From positions 282,021 to 346,020 of the forward strand of contig NZ_MQWB01000001.1 of assembly GCF_002257665.1 (NCBI RefSeq): 64,000 nt of DNA, read 5' to 3'. The stretch is from Rubricoccus marinus. Lineage in GTDB: Bacteria > Bacteroidota > Rhodothermia > Rhodothermales > Rubricoccaceae. The notes below the pieces were generated by a model. It was given only the letters and a program-made list of their open reading frames with translations, had not been told where the DNA came from and searched no databases. Both the position numbers and the translations under genes were made by a program. The stretch's first letter is position 1, and the number at the start of each line of letters is the position of its first letter. Positions 25,327 through 34,664 of the stretch are shown here, one piece after another.

Positions 25327-27222
25327 CTACAGGGTCTCGGGGGCGGCGCCCGCGCGCTCGGCCTCTGGCGCCAGAGGCGGATCGGGCACGCGGTCTGTCA
25401 GCGCGAAGAGGATGTCGCCTGCCTGCAGCGAGGGGCGGCCCTCGCCCGAGGCGACGACGCGGAGGTGGCCGTCGTCCTTGGCGATGAAAAAGGGCAGGAA
25501 GCCCTCGTGGTCCAGGCGGAGGGAGTCCATCGTTTGGCCTTCGGTGATGTCGAAGGCGTGGATGCGGGCGCCCTTTTCGAAGCGCTCGTCGAGGTCGTCG
25601 TAGGTCACGTCGCCGTCGAACAGGGGGCGCCCGCGCAAGTGGCGCGGGATCTCGCCTTCGAGGCGGCCGGGCGCGTCGGCGCGCATGGCGAGCTGGTACA
25701 CCTCGTCGCCTTCGAAGACCTCGCCGAAGTGCAGCGCGGCGAGCGCGTTGACCTCGTCGTTGGGCGTCATGGCGAGCATCCGGCCGACGCCCGAGAGGTC
25801 GAGGTCGTCTTTGACGCCTTCGGCGAGCACGTTCGCGCGCTGCGCCGGAAGGCCCCGCTTGCGCGCGCGGCGCACGTTCCCCGCGTTGGCGTCGATCATG
25901 AGCACGGTGAACCCTCGGTCCTGCAGCGCCTTCGCCATCTTCTGCGCCCACGAGTGCGCGCCCACGATGAGCACGCCCTGCGGGTCTGGCAACGCGAGCC
26001 CGAGCCACCGCGCCAGAGGCGCGATCGTGAGCCCGTAGACGGCGACCGTGCCCACGATGATGAGGAACACGATGGGCACGATGGCCTCGGCTTGGGCCGG
26101 GTAGAATTCCTCCAGGCGGAACGAGAACAGGCTGGCGACAGCCGCCGCCACGATCCCGCGCGGCGCCAGCCACGAGAGGAACACGATCTCCTTGCCCGTC
26201 AGGCCCGTGCCTCTGGCGGAGAGCCACGTCGCCAGAGGACGCACGATCACGATCAAGCCCGCGAGGAAGAGCAGGGGGCCGGGCCGCAGCATGAACTCCA
26301 GCGCGCTGAGCTCCAGCCGCGCGCTGAGCAGAATGAACAGAAGCGAGATCAGCAGCACGCGGAGGTCCTCCTTGAACTCCACGATGCGGCGGACCGAGAC
26401 GTACTTCTGGTTCGCCATAAAAATGCCGAGCAGCGTGGCTTCCAGCAGCCCAGCCTCTTCTTGCAGCGTGTTCGCGAGGGCAAACGCCGCCACGACGACC
26501 ATCAGCGCGACGGGGTTTTGCAGCCAGTCCGGGACCAGCCGCCGCCGGAGCAGGAAGATCAGCAGCGCCGCCGCGAGGATCGCCACGCCCACGCCGACGA
26601 CGATCTCGAACGCGATGCCTTCCAATAGGTGGCCCAGCACGCTCCCGATTCCTTCGCCCTCGCCAGCGGCCGAGCTCTCTTCGATCAGGATCACGGCCTC
26701 CAAGACCAGCACGGCCAGGATCGCGCCGATGGGGTCGATGGTGATGCCCTCCCACTTCGCGATCGTGCCCACGCGGCCGGCGGGCCGCACGTGGCGGAGC
26801 AGTGGCAGCACGACCGTCGGGCCGGTCACGGTGAGCAGCGCGCCGATGACCACCGCCACCTCCCACGAGAAGCCGACGAGGAAGTGCGCGCCCAGCGTGG
26901 CCAGCACGCCCGTCACGATCACGCCGATCGTGATGAGGTTGAAGACCGCTTTCCCCACGTCGCGCAGCTCGTCGAACCGCAGCGTGAGCCCGCCCTCGAA
27001 CAGGATGATGCCGACCGCGAGCGACACGAACGGAAAGAGCCAGTCCCCTTGCAACGCCTCTTGCGGAATGATCGCGATCCCGAAGTGTGCCCCGACCGGC
27101 CCGGCGAGAAATCCGAAGACGAGCAGCAGCAGGATGGACGGGAGGCGGAAACGCCACGCGAGCCACTGCGCGCCGATGCCGAGGACGACGACGGCGGCGA
27201 TCGCCAGGAGGGGAGAGGTCAT
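25327..27222 (-). CDS. CPA1-type Na+(K+)/H+ antiporter with RCK (TrkA) domains
   Basis: A 631-residue inner-membrane cation/proton antiporter. The N-terminal half has about 12 helices with LFEGGLTLRFDELRDVG, GALLTVTGPTVVLPLL and SWLAPRGIVAAAVASLF, hallmarks of CPA1 antiporters. The C-terminal half carries a Rossmann TrkA-N domain (GVLIVGAHSWAQKMAKALQDRGFTVLMIDAN) and a TrkA-C-like domain. These bind nucleotides and gate transport, as in NhaP/KefC relatives. The last 20 residues (PPLAPEAERAGAAP) are motif-encoded, including a type A palindrome at 25361-25378. Length is as expected for the fused type. Confidence 0.92.
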   Translation of the reverse strand: MTSPLLAIAAVVVLGIGAQWLAWRFRLPSILLLLVFGFLAGPVGAHFGIAIIPQEALQGDWLFPFVSLAVGIILFEGGLTLRFDELRDVGKAVFNLITIGVIVTGVLATLGAHFLVGFSWEVAVVIGALLTVTGPTVVLPLLRHVRPAGRVGTIAKWEGITIDPIGAILAVLVLEAVILIEESSAAGEGEGIGSVLGHLLEGIAFEIVVGVGVAILAAALLIFLLRRRLVPDWLQNPVALMVVVAAFALANTLQEEAGLLEATLLGIFMANQKYVSVRRIVEFKEDLRVLLISLLFILLSARLELSALEFMLRPGPLLFLAGLIVIVRPLATWLSARGTGLTGKEIVFLSWLAPRGIVAAAVASLFSFRLEEFYPAQAEAIVPIVFLIIVGTVAVYGLTIAPLARWLGLALPDPQGVLIVGAHSWAQKMAKALQDRGFTVLMIDANAGNVRRARKRGLPAQRANVLAEGVKDDLDLSGVGRMLAMTPNDEVNALAALHFGEVFEGDEVYQLAMRADAPGRLEGEIPRHLRGRPLFDGDVTYDDLDERFEKGARIHAFDITEGQTMDSLRLDHEGFLPFFIAKDDGHLRVVASGEGRPSLQAGDILFALTDRVPDPPLAPEAERAGAAPETL

Positions 27223-27349
27223 GCTGAGGCGAGGGGGGCGTGCAATTTAGCCCCGGCCTCTGGCGGCCCCGGGGGCGGGCGCGGCCCCGACCGCAAGGTT
27301 GCCTCGGGGCCGCGCACGCTAGCTTGCGCCGCCCCGCCGTTCCGCACCC

Positions 27350-28228
27350 GTGATCCGCTTACTCCCCCTCCTCGTCCTCGCCGGCTGCCTCGGCACCGCC
27401 GACTCCGAGCCTCTGGCGCCGCCCTCCTCGCCAGAGGCCCGCGCCGATACCGTCGTGGTGGACTCCGCGCGAGCGGACACCATGCGGAGCATGGAGCTGC
27501 CCCCGCCCGTCCCGATGCGCGCGCCAGAGGCCACGCGGCCCGACCTGCCCGAGGGCTTTGTGCGGCTGAGCGAGACCGCGCCCGAGATCGCGCGCGAGAT
27601 CCGCTACCACACGGCCTACAACTTCGTGGGCGAGCCTATTGACGGGTACCTCGCGCCCGAGTGCATCCTGAGCGAGGAGGCCGCCGACGCGCTCAAGCTC
27701 GTCGCCGCGGACCTGGAAGCCGACGGGCTGGGCCTCAAGGTGTACGACTGCTACCGGCCGCAGACCGCCGTCAACCACTTCGCGCGGTGGGCTGGGGGCG
27801 ACGACGCGAGCATGAAGCTCGCGTTCTACCCCGACGAGAACCGCGGGCGTCTTTTCCAGCGCGGCTACATCGCCACGCGCAGCGGCCACAGCCGCGGCTC
27901 AACGGTGGACCTCACGCTCGTGCGGCTCCCGGCGTTCGGCCACGTGCTCCAGAGCTTCCCCAGCCCCGACGAGCTCCAGCGCTGCGACCGCCCGCGCGGC
28001 GAACGTCTGGACGAGGCCGACCTCGACATGGGCACGGCCTACGACTGCCTGGACGCGTCCGCCGCGACGGCCTCTGGCGCCGTCTCGCGCGAGGCGCAGC
28101 GCAACCGCCAGCGGCTCAAGGGTGCCATGCGCGCGCGCGGCTTTATCAACTACTCCAAGGAGTGGTGGCACTTCACGCTGGGTGGCGAGCCCTTCCGCGG
28201 CCAGTACTTCGACTTCCCGGTAGAATGA
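27350..28228 (+). CDS. M15 D-alanyl-D-alanine dipeptidase (VanX-like), lipoprotein
   Basis: A 292-residue zinc peptidase that cleaves D-Ala-D-Ala and so acts in peptidoglycan recycling or turnover. A lipobox (VLAGC, Cys13) anchors it to the membrane. The catalytic pattern is present: SGHSRGSTVDLTL (SxHxxGxAxD-type) and EWWHFTL, the Glu-x-x-His end motif. YDCYRPQTAVNHFARW is the VanX substrate region. A Pro/Glu/Ala linker between Cys13 and about residue 60 is largely motif-encoded. GTG start. It overlaps the next gene by 4 bp (ATGA), implying cotranslation. Confidence 0.9.
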   Translation: MIRLLPLLVLAGCLGTADSEPLAPPSSPEARADTVVVDSARADTMRSMELPPPVPMRAPEATRPDLPEGFVRLSETAPEIAREIRYHTAYNFVGEPIDGYLAPECILSEEAADALKLVAADLEADGLGLKVYDCYRPQTAVNHFARWAGGDDASMKLAFYPDENRGRLFQRGYIATRSGHSRGSTVDLTLVRLPAFGHVLQSFPSPDELQRCDRPRGERLDEADLDMGTAYDCLDASAATASGAVSREAQRNRQRLKGAMRARGFINYSKEWWHFTLGGEPFRGQYFDFPVE

Positions 28229-28749
28229 CCGACGCGCGCTACCCCATCGGCCGGTACGCCCACGAGGGGCCGGTCTCGGACGAACAGCTCCGCGCCTGGA
28301 TCGGCGAGATCGCGGCGTTGCCCGCCCAGATCCGCGGCGCCGCCAGAGGCCTGAACGATGCGCAGCTGGACACGCCCTACCGGCCGGATGGCTGGACGCT
28401 CCGGCAGGTGATCCACCACGTCCCGGACAGCCACGCCAACGCCTACGTCCGCTTTAAATGGGCGTTGACCGAGGACACGCCCCGCATCAAGGCCTACGAC
28501 GAAGGCGCGTGGGCCGACCTCGGCGACACGCAGGTCGCGCCGGTGGAGACGAGCCTGGACCTGCTCTCGGCGCTCCACGCGCGATGGGTGGCGCTGATGA
28601 GCACGATGTCGCCCGAGGACTGGGGCCGCTCGCTCGTCCACCCCGTCGGCGGGCCGATGATGCTGCGGTGGATGGCCGGCATGTACGCGTGGCACGGGCG
28701 GCACCACCTCGCGCACCTTACGGTCACGCGCGAGCGCCACGGCTGGTAG
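28225..28749 (+). CDS. yfiT: DinB/YfiT-family metal-dependent protein (bacillithiol transferase-like)
   Basis: A 174-residue four-helix DinB-fold protein. YPIGRYAHEGPVSDEQL at the N-terminus, WTLRQVIHHVPDSHANAYVRFKWAL and YAWHGRHHLAHL match the YfiT/BstA group, with the three metal-binding histidines present (HH in VIHHV and GRHHLAHL). BstA members transfer bacillithiol to electrophiles; whether this organism makes bacillithiol is not shown here. The start overlaps the VanX-like stop. The stop TAG runs into a type A palindrome. Confidence 0.88.
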   Translation: MTDARYPIGRYAHEGPVSDEQLRAWIGEIAALPAQIRGAARGLNDAQLDTPYRPDGWTLRQVIHHVPDSHANAYVRFKWALTEDTPRIKAYDEGAWADLGDTQVAPVETSLDLLSALHARWVALMSTMSPEDWGRSLVHPVGGPMMLRWMAGMYAWHGRHHLAHLTVTRERHGW

Positions 28750-28766
28750 CCTCTGGCGCCAGAGGC
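28749..28766. repeat. Motif palindrome type A at gene end
   Basis: Perfect 18-base palindrome starting with the last base of the upstream TAG stop codon and lying 9 bp before the glutaminase ATG. Confidence 0.9.
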
Positions 28767-28775
28767 GCGGCTTCT

Positions 28776-29687
28776 ATGGACTACACCGCCATCCTCGCGG
28801 AGATCGCCGACGAGTGCCGGCCGCTCGCGCGGAGCGGGCGCGTGGCGGACTACATCGCGCCTCTGGCGGCCGTCGGCCTCGGTCCGTTCGGGATGGCGCT
28901 CCGGACGGTGGAGGGCGAGGAGTTCTCGGTCGGCGACGCGGCCGTTCCGTTCTCGATCCAGAGCATCGCGAAGGTGCTGGGGCTGGCGCACGCGATGGAA
29001 CTCGTGGGCGACGACATCTGGAGCCGCGTGGGGCGCGAGCCCTCGGGGACGCCGTTCAACTCCCTCGTGCAGTTGGAGACCGAGCGCGGGATCCCGCGCA
29101 ACCCGATGATCAACGCCGGGGCGCTCGTCGTGGTCGACGCCACTCTCGCTGCGGCGCCGTCCAACGGCGACCACCTCCTCGCGTTCGTCCGACGCGCGGC
29201 CGACGACGAGACGTTGGGGTACGACCTCGCCGTGGCCGAGGCGGAACGGGAGACGGCGCACGGCAACCGGGCGCTCGCGCACCTGCTCAAGGCCTACGGC
29301 GTCCTCCAAGGCGACCCCGACGCTGTGATCGATGCGTACTGCCGGATGTGCTCGCTCTCGATGTCGTGCGCGGAGCTGTGCCGGGCGTTCACGTTTCTCG
29401 CCAGAGCCGGGCTCTCGCCGTCGGGCGCGCGGGTGGTGAGCCCGCGGCACGCGAAGCGGATCAACGCCGTGATGCTGACCTGCGGGGTTTACGACGAGGC
29501 CGGGGACTTCGCGTACCGCGTGGGGCTCCCGGCGAAAAGCGGCGTCGGCGGCGGCATCGTCGCGGTCCTGCCGGGCGTGTTCGTCGCCACGGTGTGGTCG
29601 CCCGGGCTGGGTCCCAAGGGGAACTCCCTCGCGGGCACGATGGCGCTGGAGCTGCTGACGACGAAGACCGGCGCGTCCATCTTCTAA
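28776..29687 (+). CDS. glsA: Glutaminase
   Basis: A 303-residue serine-dependent glutaminase (glutamine to glutamate plus ammonia). The beta-lactamase-like nucleophile motif is FSIQSIAKVLGLAHAM (Ser-x-x-Lys). EPSGTPFNSLVQLE, RNPMINAGALVV and the C-terminal SGVGGGIVAVLPG block with LGPKGNSLAGTMALE are all typical of bacterial GlsA/YbaS. It lies 26 bp after the DinB gene, so probably shares its operon. One motif copy near nt 28859 gives PLA. Confidence 0.93.
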   Translation: MDYTAILAEIADECRPLARSGRVADYIAPLAAVGLGPFGMALRTVEGEEFSVGDAAVPFSIQSIAKVLGLAHAMELVGDDIWSRVGREPSGTPFNSLVQLETERGIPRNPMINAGALVVVDATLAAAPSNGDHLLAFVRRAADDETLGYDLAVAEAERETAHGNRALAHLLKAYGVLQGDPDAVIDAYCRMCSLSMSCAELCRAFTFLARAGLSPSGARVVSPRHAKRINAVMLTCGVYDEAGDFAYRVGLPAKSGVGGGIVAVLPGVFVATVWSPGLGPKGNSLAGTMALELLTTKTGASIF

Positions 29688-29724
29688 GCTCTGGCGCCAG
29701 AGGCCGCAGCCCGCGCGAGCGCTC

Positions 29725-31347
29725 TCAGCGCGAGAGGACGACCGTCCGCGCACGTCGCTCGCCGCCGCTCTCCAGCACGAGCACGTAGGTACCCGAGGCG
29801 AGGCCTCTGGCGTCCAGGCGCACGCGGTGCACGCCAGAGGCCATCTCCGCATCGGCGAAGACGGCGGCCTCGCGTCCGAGCAGGTCGAACAAGCGGAGGC
29901 GCACGTGGCCGCCGCTCGCGAGCGTGACCTCCACCTCGGAGCCTCTGGCGACGGGATGCGGCCGCGCCGCGCCGAGCGTGAGCGCCGCGCCAGAGGCGGG
30001 TGGCGCCGCTGCCGTCGGGCTGGTGGAACGGGAGAGCGTGCTCTGGTCCAGTTGCACGATGGCGGTCGCCGGCGAGCCCTCGGGCAGGCCCTCAAAGGCG
30101 AACAGGCCGTCGTTGCGGGGCTGGGCGTAGACCGAGACGCGGCTCGCCGTCGTGGCGACGCTGTAGAGGGAGGGCGTTCCGTGGACGGCGGCGAGCGTCT
30201 GCACGAGGCTCCCGTCGGCAGTGGCGTACGACTTCAGCGTGCCGAAGCCGGCGACGAAGAGCGCGTCGCTTCCGAGTGCGAAGCCGGACCCGAACGCGCC
30301 GACGTTGACCTCGGCGGGGGCGGACCACCGGAGCGCGCCAGAGGCGCTGTAGGAGCCCAGGAACGCCCGCTCGTTGCCCGAGCGCGAGTGCGAGATCGTG
30401 CCCGGCGCGGAGGGGTCCAGCGCCACGCCTGTGGCCGAACTCGTCAGCTCGCCTTCCACGTAGAGCGCGCCGCTGGCGTCGGCCTCCATCGCGGCCGGTC
30501 GGTCGCGGCCGGCCGTCGGCGTGTAGCTCCAGAGCGCGGCGCCAGAGGTCGCATCGTGCCGCTCGACGGTGAAGCGCTGGTTGGCCAGAGAGCCGTGGTG
30601 GGTCAGGGTGTACACCGCGCCGCCTCCCACCGCGACGCCCTCGGCCGTCGCCGAGGTGGGGCTGGTCGTCTCGGCGGTGAACCTCGTGCTCCCGTCTGCT
30701 GCGTCTAGCGCCAGGAGCGAGGGCGCGAAGTACTGCGCCTCTGGCGCGCCCGGGTCCGCGTCCGGCGACGGCGGAAGGAGGACGTAGACCGCGTCGCCCT
30801 CGGTCGCGAGGCCCATCCGATGGGCGGTGGAAAAGGCGCCCGTGGTCGGGACGGCCTGGTGCCACACGTACTCGCCAGAGGCGCCGTAGCGGACGACGAA
30901 CGCCAAGGGGTTGCCTGTCTGGGGCTGCACGATGGCCTCGCCCGCGCCGGGGTCGAGGTCGATCAGAACCCCCGGCGTGATGGTGCCCAGCAAGACGACG
31001 CCGCCGTCGTCCAAAACCGCGATGCGCTTTGGAAAGGCGGAGGACGCGTCGCCGAACCCGGCGCGGCGCGCTTCCAGCACGTGCGCCCACTGGAGCACGC
31101 CGTCGCCATCGAACCGCGCGAGAAATCCGGTCCCGTTGGGCGCCTCCCACTCGACGGTCGCCAGAGGCCAGTCGGGCTCTAGCGCGAGGGCGCCACCGAA
31201 CGTTCCGACCGCGTACAGGCCGCCATCGGAGGCGTGCGCGAGGCCCACCACCTCGTGCGAGGTCCCGTCGCTCACGACGGGGATGGGGAACTGCGCGCGA
31301 ACAGGTAGGGCGAGGATGAGCAGGGCGAAGGGGAGGAGAGCGCGCAT
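29725..31347 (-). CDS. Secreted beta-propeller-like protein with T9SS sorting domain
   Basis: A 540-residue exported protein. The signal peptide MRALLPFALLILALPVRA is followed by a WD/PQQ-like series of strand repeats (VVGLAHASDGGLYAVGTFGG, RFDGDGVLQWAHV, AVLDDGGVVLLGTI). A C-terminal type IX secretion sorting domain (about residues 455-540: LTLGAARPHPVARGS, VRLRLFDLLGREAAVF, DARGLASGTYVLVLESGG) follows. The function of the repeats is unknown; it may be a surface-bound or released protein. The cargo route is inferred from the C-terminal domain. Confidence 0.8.
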   Translation of the reverse strand: MRALLPFALLILALPVRAQFPIPVVSDGTSHEVVGLAHASDGGLYAVGTFGGALALEPDWPLATVEWEAPNGTGFLARFDGDGVLQWAHVLEARRAGFGDASSAFPKRIAVLDDGGVVLLGTITPGVLIDLDPGAGEAIVQPQTGNPLAFVVRYGASGEYVWHQAVPTTGAFSTAHRMGLATEGDAVYVLLPPSPDADPGAPEAQYFAPSLLALDAADGSTRFTAETTSPTSATAEGVAVGGGAVYTLTHHGSLANQRFTVERHDATSGAALWSYTPTAGRDRPAAMEADASGALYVEGELTSSATGVALDPSAPGTISHSRSGNERAFLGSYSASGALRWSAPAEVNVGAFGSGFALGSDALFVAGFGTLKSYATADGSLVQTLAAVHGTPSLYSVATTASRVSVYAQPRNDGLFAFEGLPEGSPATAIVQLDQSTLSRSTSPTAAAPPASGAALTLGAARPHPVARGSEVEVTLASGGHVRLRLFDLLGREAAVFADAEMASGVHRVRLDARGLASGTYVLVLESGGERRARTVVLSR

Positions 31348-31424
31348 GGTCCTGTGGGGCAAGGGGACCACAAGGTGGACGCGTCGCGCCCCCGCGCCTC
31401 TCCCGAGATGAGGGGAGACGCTGA

Positions 31425-31441
31425 GCCTCTGGCGCCAGAGG
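31425..31441. repeat. Motif palindrome type A (17 bp)
   Basis: Lies between the T9SS cargo start and the end of the UbiB-like gene. Confidence 0.85.
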
Positions 31442-31449
31442 TCCCTGGC

Positions 31450-33270
31450 TTACCGGTGCAGGAGCGCTTTCAGTGCCGCCCCGCCAGAGGCGACGCCCGC
31501 CACCCACACCCACGCGCCGCTCGCGGCGAACGCGAGCGCGCCGAGTCCGCAGGCCGCGACGGTCCACGTGAGGCGGTCGACCGCCGCGGCCACGCGCTCG
31601 CCAGAGGCCACGACGTCGGGGGAGCGGACGGTGAGCGCGCCGGTTTCGGCGAGCGTCAGCACACGGTCGAGGCGGCTTGGAAGGCCGAGCGCCGTTTTGA
31701 CCTCGCCGACTACGCGGTCCTTGAGCGCCTGCTTGACGCCGGGCGTGGCCTCGCCCACGAGGGGCTCTACGTAGGGCCAGACAGGGTCAAACGGGTTGAG
31801 GGCCGGGTCCAGCGCGGTCCCCAGTCCGACGAGGAGGAGCGCGGTCCGCTCCAAAAGGATCCAGTCGCGCGGCACGCGGAAGGCGCTCGCGAGGTCGCGG
31901 ATGCTCACGTTCATCTCGCGCATCTGGTCGAACGCGATGCTCTGCTGCGCCATCGACTGCTCGAACGAGATGTCGCCGAGGCTGAAGTTGGCGGGGTCGA
32001 TACCCTGCATCACCTCGGCCTGGATGTTCTCGATCAGGCTCACGACCGCCCGGTTGGTCTCGCTCGCGCCAGAGGCCGTGGACACGAAGCCCATCAGGCC
32101 GAGCGCGGCGGTCACGCGCGAGGCGTCGCGGGCGAGCGTGCCGGCGATCATCTCCGCGAGCCCCTCGCGCATGGTGGGCGTGAGGCGCGCGACGGCGCCG
32201 AAATCGAGGAAGACCAGCGCGAAGCCGTCGGGCTCGGCGGGGTCGGGCCGGACGAGGAGGTTGCCGGGGTGCGGGTCGGCGTGGTAGGCGCCCTCGGCGA
32301 AGACCATGCGGCCGTAGGCGTCCAGCATGCGCGCGGCGAGGGCGGTCCGGTCGATGCCACTGGCGTCGAGCGCGGCGAGGTCGCCGGACTTGATGCCGTC
32401 CACCCACTCGGTCGTGAGCACACGTTGCGCGGACCGCTCCGCAACGACGGTCGGTACCTCGACGCCAGAGGCCTCGCGCAAGGCTGCGCCCACGGCCTCG
32501 ACGTTGATGGCCTCTTGCCGGAAGTCCAGCTCGGCGCGGATCACGGCCTCGATCTCGTCCATCTGCGCGTTGAGTCCGCGAATCCCGAACCACCGGCCGA
32601 CAACGCGCAGGATCGTGCGGATGGCCTGGAGGTCCAGCTCGGTGATCGCCTCAATGTCGGCGTGCTGCACCTTGAGCGCCACGTCGCGGCCGTCTAGCCG
32701 CGCGCGGTGGACCTGCGCGAGACTCGCGGAGGCCACAGGCTCGGGCGAGACCCAGTCGAACAGGCCCTCTGGCGGCGCGCCGAGCTCGGAGGTCACGCGC
32801 GCGCGGACGTGCGCGAAGTCGCCGGCGGGGACCTGGTCTTGCAGGCCTTCGAGCTCGTCGCGGAAGCCCTCGGGCAGGAAGTTGGTGAGCGCGCTCGCGA
32901 GCTGCCCGGCCTTGATAAACAGGCCACGCAGCCGCAGGATGGCGCGCCGCGCGCGGCGCCCGTTGCGGACATGGAGCCTCTGGCGCCGCCGCGCCGCCCA
33001 CGCGGGTCCGCGGACCTTGGCCCAGAGGTCGAACCAGAGGTAGCTCAGCGCGATGCGCGCCGCCGCGCTGTACGCCCGCCAGAGGCGGAAGCGGCGCGAG
33101 GCCGGCGCGGCGATCTCGATGCGGGGCTCGGGCGGCAGCGGCAATGGAGCCGCGGCGGTGGGCGGCGCGATCTCCGCCAGAGGCGGGACCTCCACGGTCA
33201 CGTCGGCCGCGAGGCCGTCGCCGGAGTGGACCGCGCCAGAGGCGGTCGGGGCAGGGGGCTGGGTGCGCAT
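31450..33270 (-). CDS. ABC1/UbiB/AarF-family atypical kinase
   Basis: A 606-residue ABC1-family protein. The invariant KxGQ helix (LFIKAGQLASALTNFLPEGF), the P-loop-like SASLAQVHRARL, the catalytic DPHPGNLLV and DFGAV metal motif are all present. A C-terminal pair of hydrophobic helices completes the UbiB pattern. Such proteins support quinone synthesis or lipid transport in the inner membrane. An N-terminal Pro/Ala-rich extension of about 50 residues is motif-rich. The first 20 codons lie in a 113-bp direct repeat copied again at 34413-34525. Confidence 0.88.
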   Translation of the reverse strand: MRTQPPAPTASGAVHSGDGLAADVTVEVPPLAEIAPPTAAAPLPLPPEPRIEIAAPASRRFRLWRAYSAAARIALSYLWFDLWAKVRGPAWAARRRQRLHVRNGRRARRAILRLRGLFIKAGQLASALTNFLPEGFRDELEGLQDQVPAGDFAHVRARVTSELGAPPEGLFDWVSPEPVASASLAQVHRARLDGRDVALKVQHADIEAITELDLQAIRTILRVVGRWFGIRGLNAQMDEIEAVIRAELDFRQEAINVEAVGAALREASGVEVPTVVAERSAQRVLTTEWVDGIKSGDLAALDASGIDRTALAARMLDAYGRMVFAEGAYHADPHPGNLLVRPDPAEPDGFALVFLDFGAVARLTPTMREGLAEMIAGTLARDASRVTAALGLMGFVSTASGASETNRAVVSLIENIQAEVMQGIDPANFSLGDISFEQSMAQQSIAFDQMREMNVSIRDLASAFRVPRDWILLERTALLLVGLGTALDPALNPFDPVWPYVEPLVGEATPGVKQALKDRVVGEVKTALGLPSRLDRVLTLAETGALTVRSPDVVASGERVAAAVDRLTWTVAACGLGALAFAASGAWVWVAGVASGGAALKALLHR

Positions 33271-33325
33271 CGGGGGCTCGTACGGCCCAGGCTGCGCAAG
33301 GCTTCGCGCCTCACACGATTCTCGC
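33213..33325. repeat. 113-bp direct repeat, copy 1
   Basis: Matches 34413-34525 at 112 of 113 positions (difference at 33311 T versus 34511 G), exactly 1200 bp apart. It includes the start codon, the first 20 codons and the upstream region of the UbiB-like gene. The two copies flank the sulfotransferase gene. Confidence 0.95.
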
Positions 33326-33449
33326 GCTCTCTGTCCTAGCTTGCGCTCCTAGTGTGCACGTACCGGAGGCGCTAGGTTGCGCCGCTGTGTCTGAGGCTTC
33401 TGGTGACCCTCTGCTCTGACTGGCACCCCTTCACGCATCTCATCCCGTC

Positions 33450-34346
33450 GTGCTCCAGATCGTGTACATCGCCGCCGCGCCTCGGAGCGGGACCACGTTG
33501 CTGGGCAACATCTTGGGCAGCCTGCCCAGCGTGGCTCATGTAGGCGAGTTGGACTTGGTTTGGCGAAACCCGCAGGATTACGACGAACGGCTGTGTGGGT
33601 GTGGCCACCCACTTGCGATCTGCCCGTTCTGGAACGATGCGCTTGACGTCGCGCGGTCCTTCCACTCGCAAGTGGATGTCTCAGGCCATTACAACCAGGT
33701 TTTGGCTTGGGAGCGACGCATCGCCCATGGGGCTGCACCATCGGCGCAGGAGCAGGTGTACCTGGAGTCAATCACGGAGATGTACCGCCGCGTCACGGAG
33801 GCCAGCGGCGCCCGCGTCATCGTCGACTCGTCCAAGAGGCCGCATTACGGGGCATGCCTCCGCCGCATCCCAAGCGCCGACGTCCGCGTGCTCCACCTCG
33901 TCCGCGATCCCCGCGCGTTCGTGTACTCGCGCCAGAGCCGCCTCAAGGCGGCCCGCCCCGATGGTCGGTTCGCGCTCGACATGCCCCGTGCAGCGCTCGA
34001 CCTCTACCGCTGGCGCCGCATCAACCGCGAGGCGGCGGGACTCGCGCGCAGGGGGGCATCCATGCGCGTCCAGTACGAGAGGCTGATGGCGGACCCGGAG
34101 CGCGTGCTGGGCGAGATCGCGGCGTTCTCCAACTTGGAGGTGGACGGGCTAGGCCAAGGCGGCGCCGTCGACCTCGCGACGAGCCACACGTTCAAGGGCA
34201 ACAAGAACCGGTTCCAGACCGGCGAGGTGCGCTTGGCGGAGGACCTGCGGTGGGAGCGCGAGTTAACCCCGCTCAGCGAAGGCGCCCTCCGCGTGCTCGC
34301 AGCGCCTCTTCTCGCGTGGCCTCTGGCGCTAGAGGCTGCCGGTTGA
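33450..34346 (+). CDS. Sulfotransferase family protein
   Basis: A 298-residue PAPS-dependent sulfotransferase. The 5'-phosphosulfate loop is AAAPRSGTTLLGNILGSL (residues 8-25) and the 3'-phosphate region is VRVLHLVRDPRAFVYSRQS. VDSSKRPHYGACLRRIP lies between them. The fold and length fit single-domain cytosolic enzymes that sulfate a carbohydrate or small molecule. It starts with GTG. The gene lacks the iterated motif except at its very end, has flanking direct repeats, and its cassette looks inserted beside the UbiB gene. Confidence 0.87.
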   Translation: MLQIVYIAAAPRSGTTLLGNILGSLPSVAHVGELDLVWRNPQDYDERLCGCGHPLAICPFWNDALDVARSFHSQVDVSGHYNQVLAWERRIAHGAAPSAQEQVYLESITEMYRRVTEASGARVIVDSSKRPHYGACLRRIPSADVRVLHLVRDPRAFVYSRQSRLKAARPDGRFALDMPRAALDLYRWRRINREAAGLARRGASMRVQYERLMADPERVLGEIAAFSNLEVDGLGQGGAVDLATSHTFKGNKNRFQTGEVRLAEDLRWERELTPLSEGALRVLAAPLLAWPLALEAAG

Positions 34347-34412
34347 ACCTCTGCGGGGCGAGGCTGCCCGCGCCCTATACCTCTGAGCCAATGAGCCCTC
34401 TCTCTAGACCAG

Positions 34413-34525
34413 GGCCGTCGCCGGAGTGGACCGCGCCAGAGGCGGTCGGGGCAGGGGGCTGGGTGCGCATCGGGGGCTCGTACGGCCCAGGCTGCGCAAG
34501 GCTTCGCGCCGCACACGATTCTCGC
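34413..34525. repeat. 113-bp direct repeat, copy 2
   Basis: Second copy of 33213-33325. It ends within a type B motif palindrome, so the two copies diverge at the palindrome boundary. Confidence 0.95.
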
Positions 34526-34540
34526 CAGAGGCCTCTGGCG
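34523..34540. repeat. Motif palindrome type B at the repeat boundary
   Basis: Perfect 18-base palindrome that starts 3 bp before the end of direct-repeat copy 2. Confidence 0.9.
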
Positions 34541-34664
34541 CCGTGGTGTGCTCCCGCGAGGGGGCGGACAGCTGGACCGCGCGAAACGACTGCTCGTTCT
34601 GTTTTTCAGGCTCCTGAGACGTTTAGGTTTATACACTGACGTTCCTCTCTCTCCCCGTATCTCT

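Larger units (their letters stand above)
34347..34664. other. Intergenic region, 318 bp, with the second direct repeat
   Basis: Holds the duplicated UbiB promoter and start (copy 2, 34413-34525), a type B motif palindrome at 34523-34540, and about 120 bp before the next start. A truncated frame of the UbiB start is read on the minus strand but ends after about 30 codons. I see no gene. Confidence 0.75.

Noticed and set aside
23936-27166. 1076-codon minus-strand frame joining the TPR and antiporter genes
   Set aside because: The upstream part is an out-of-frame reading of the antiporter gene. The TPR gene has its own start at 25138.
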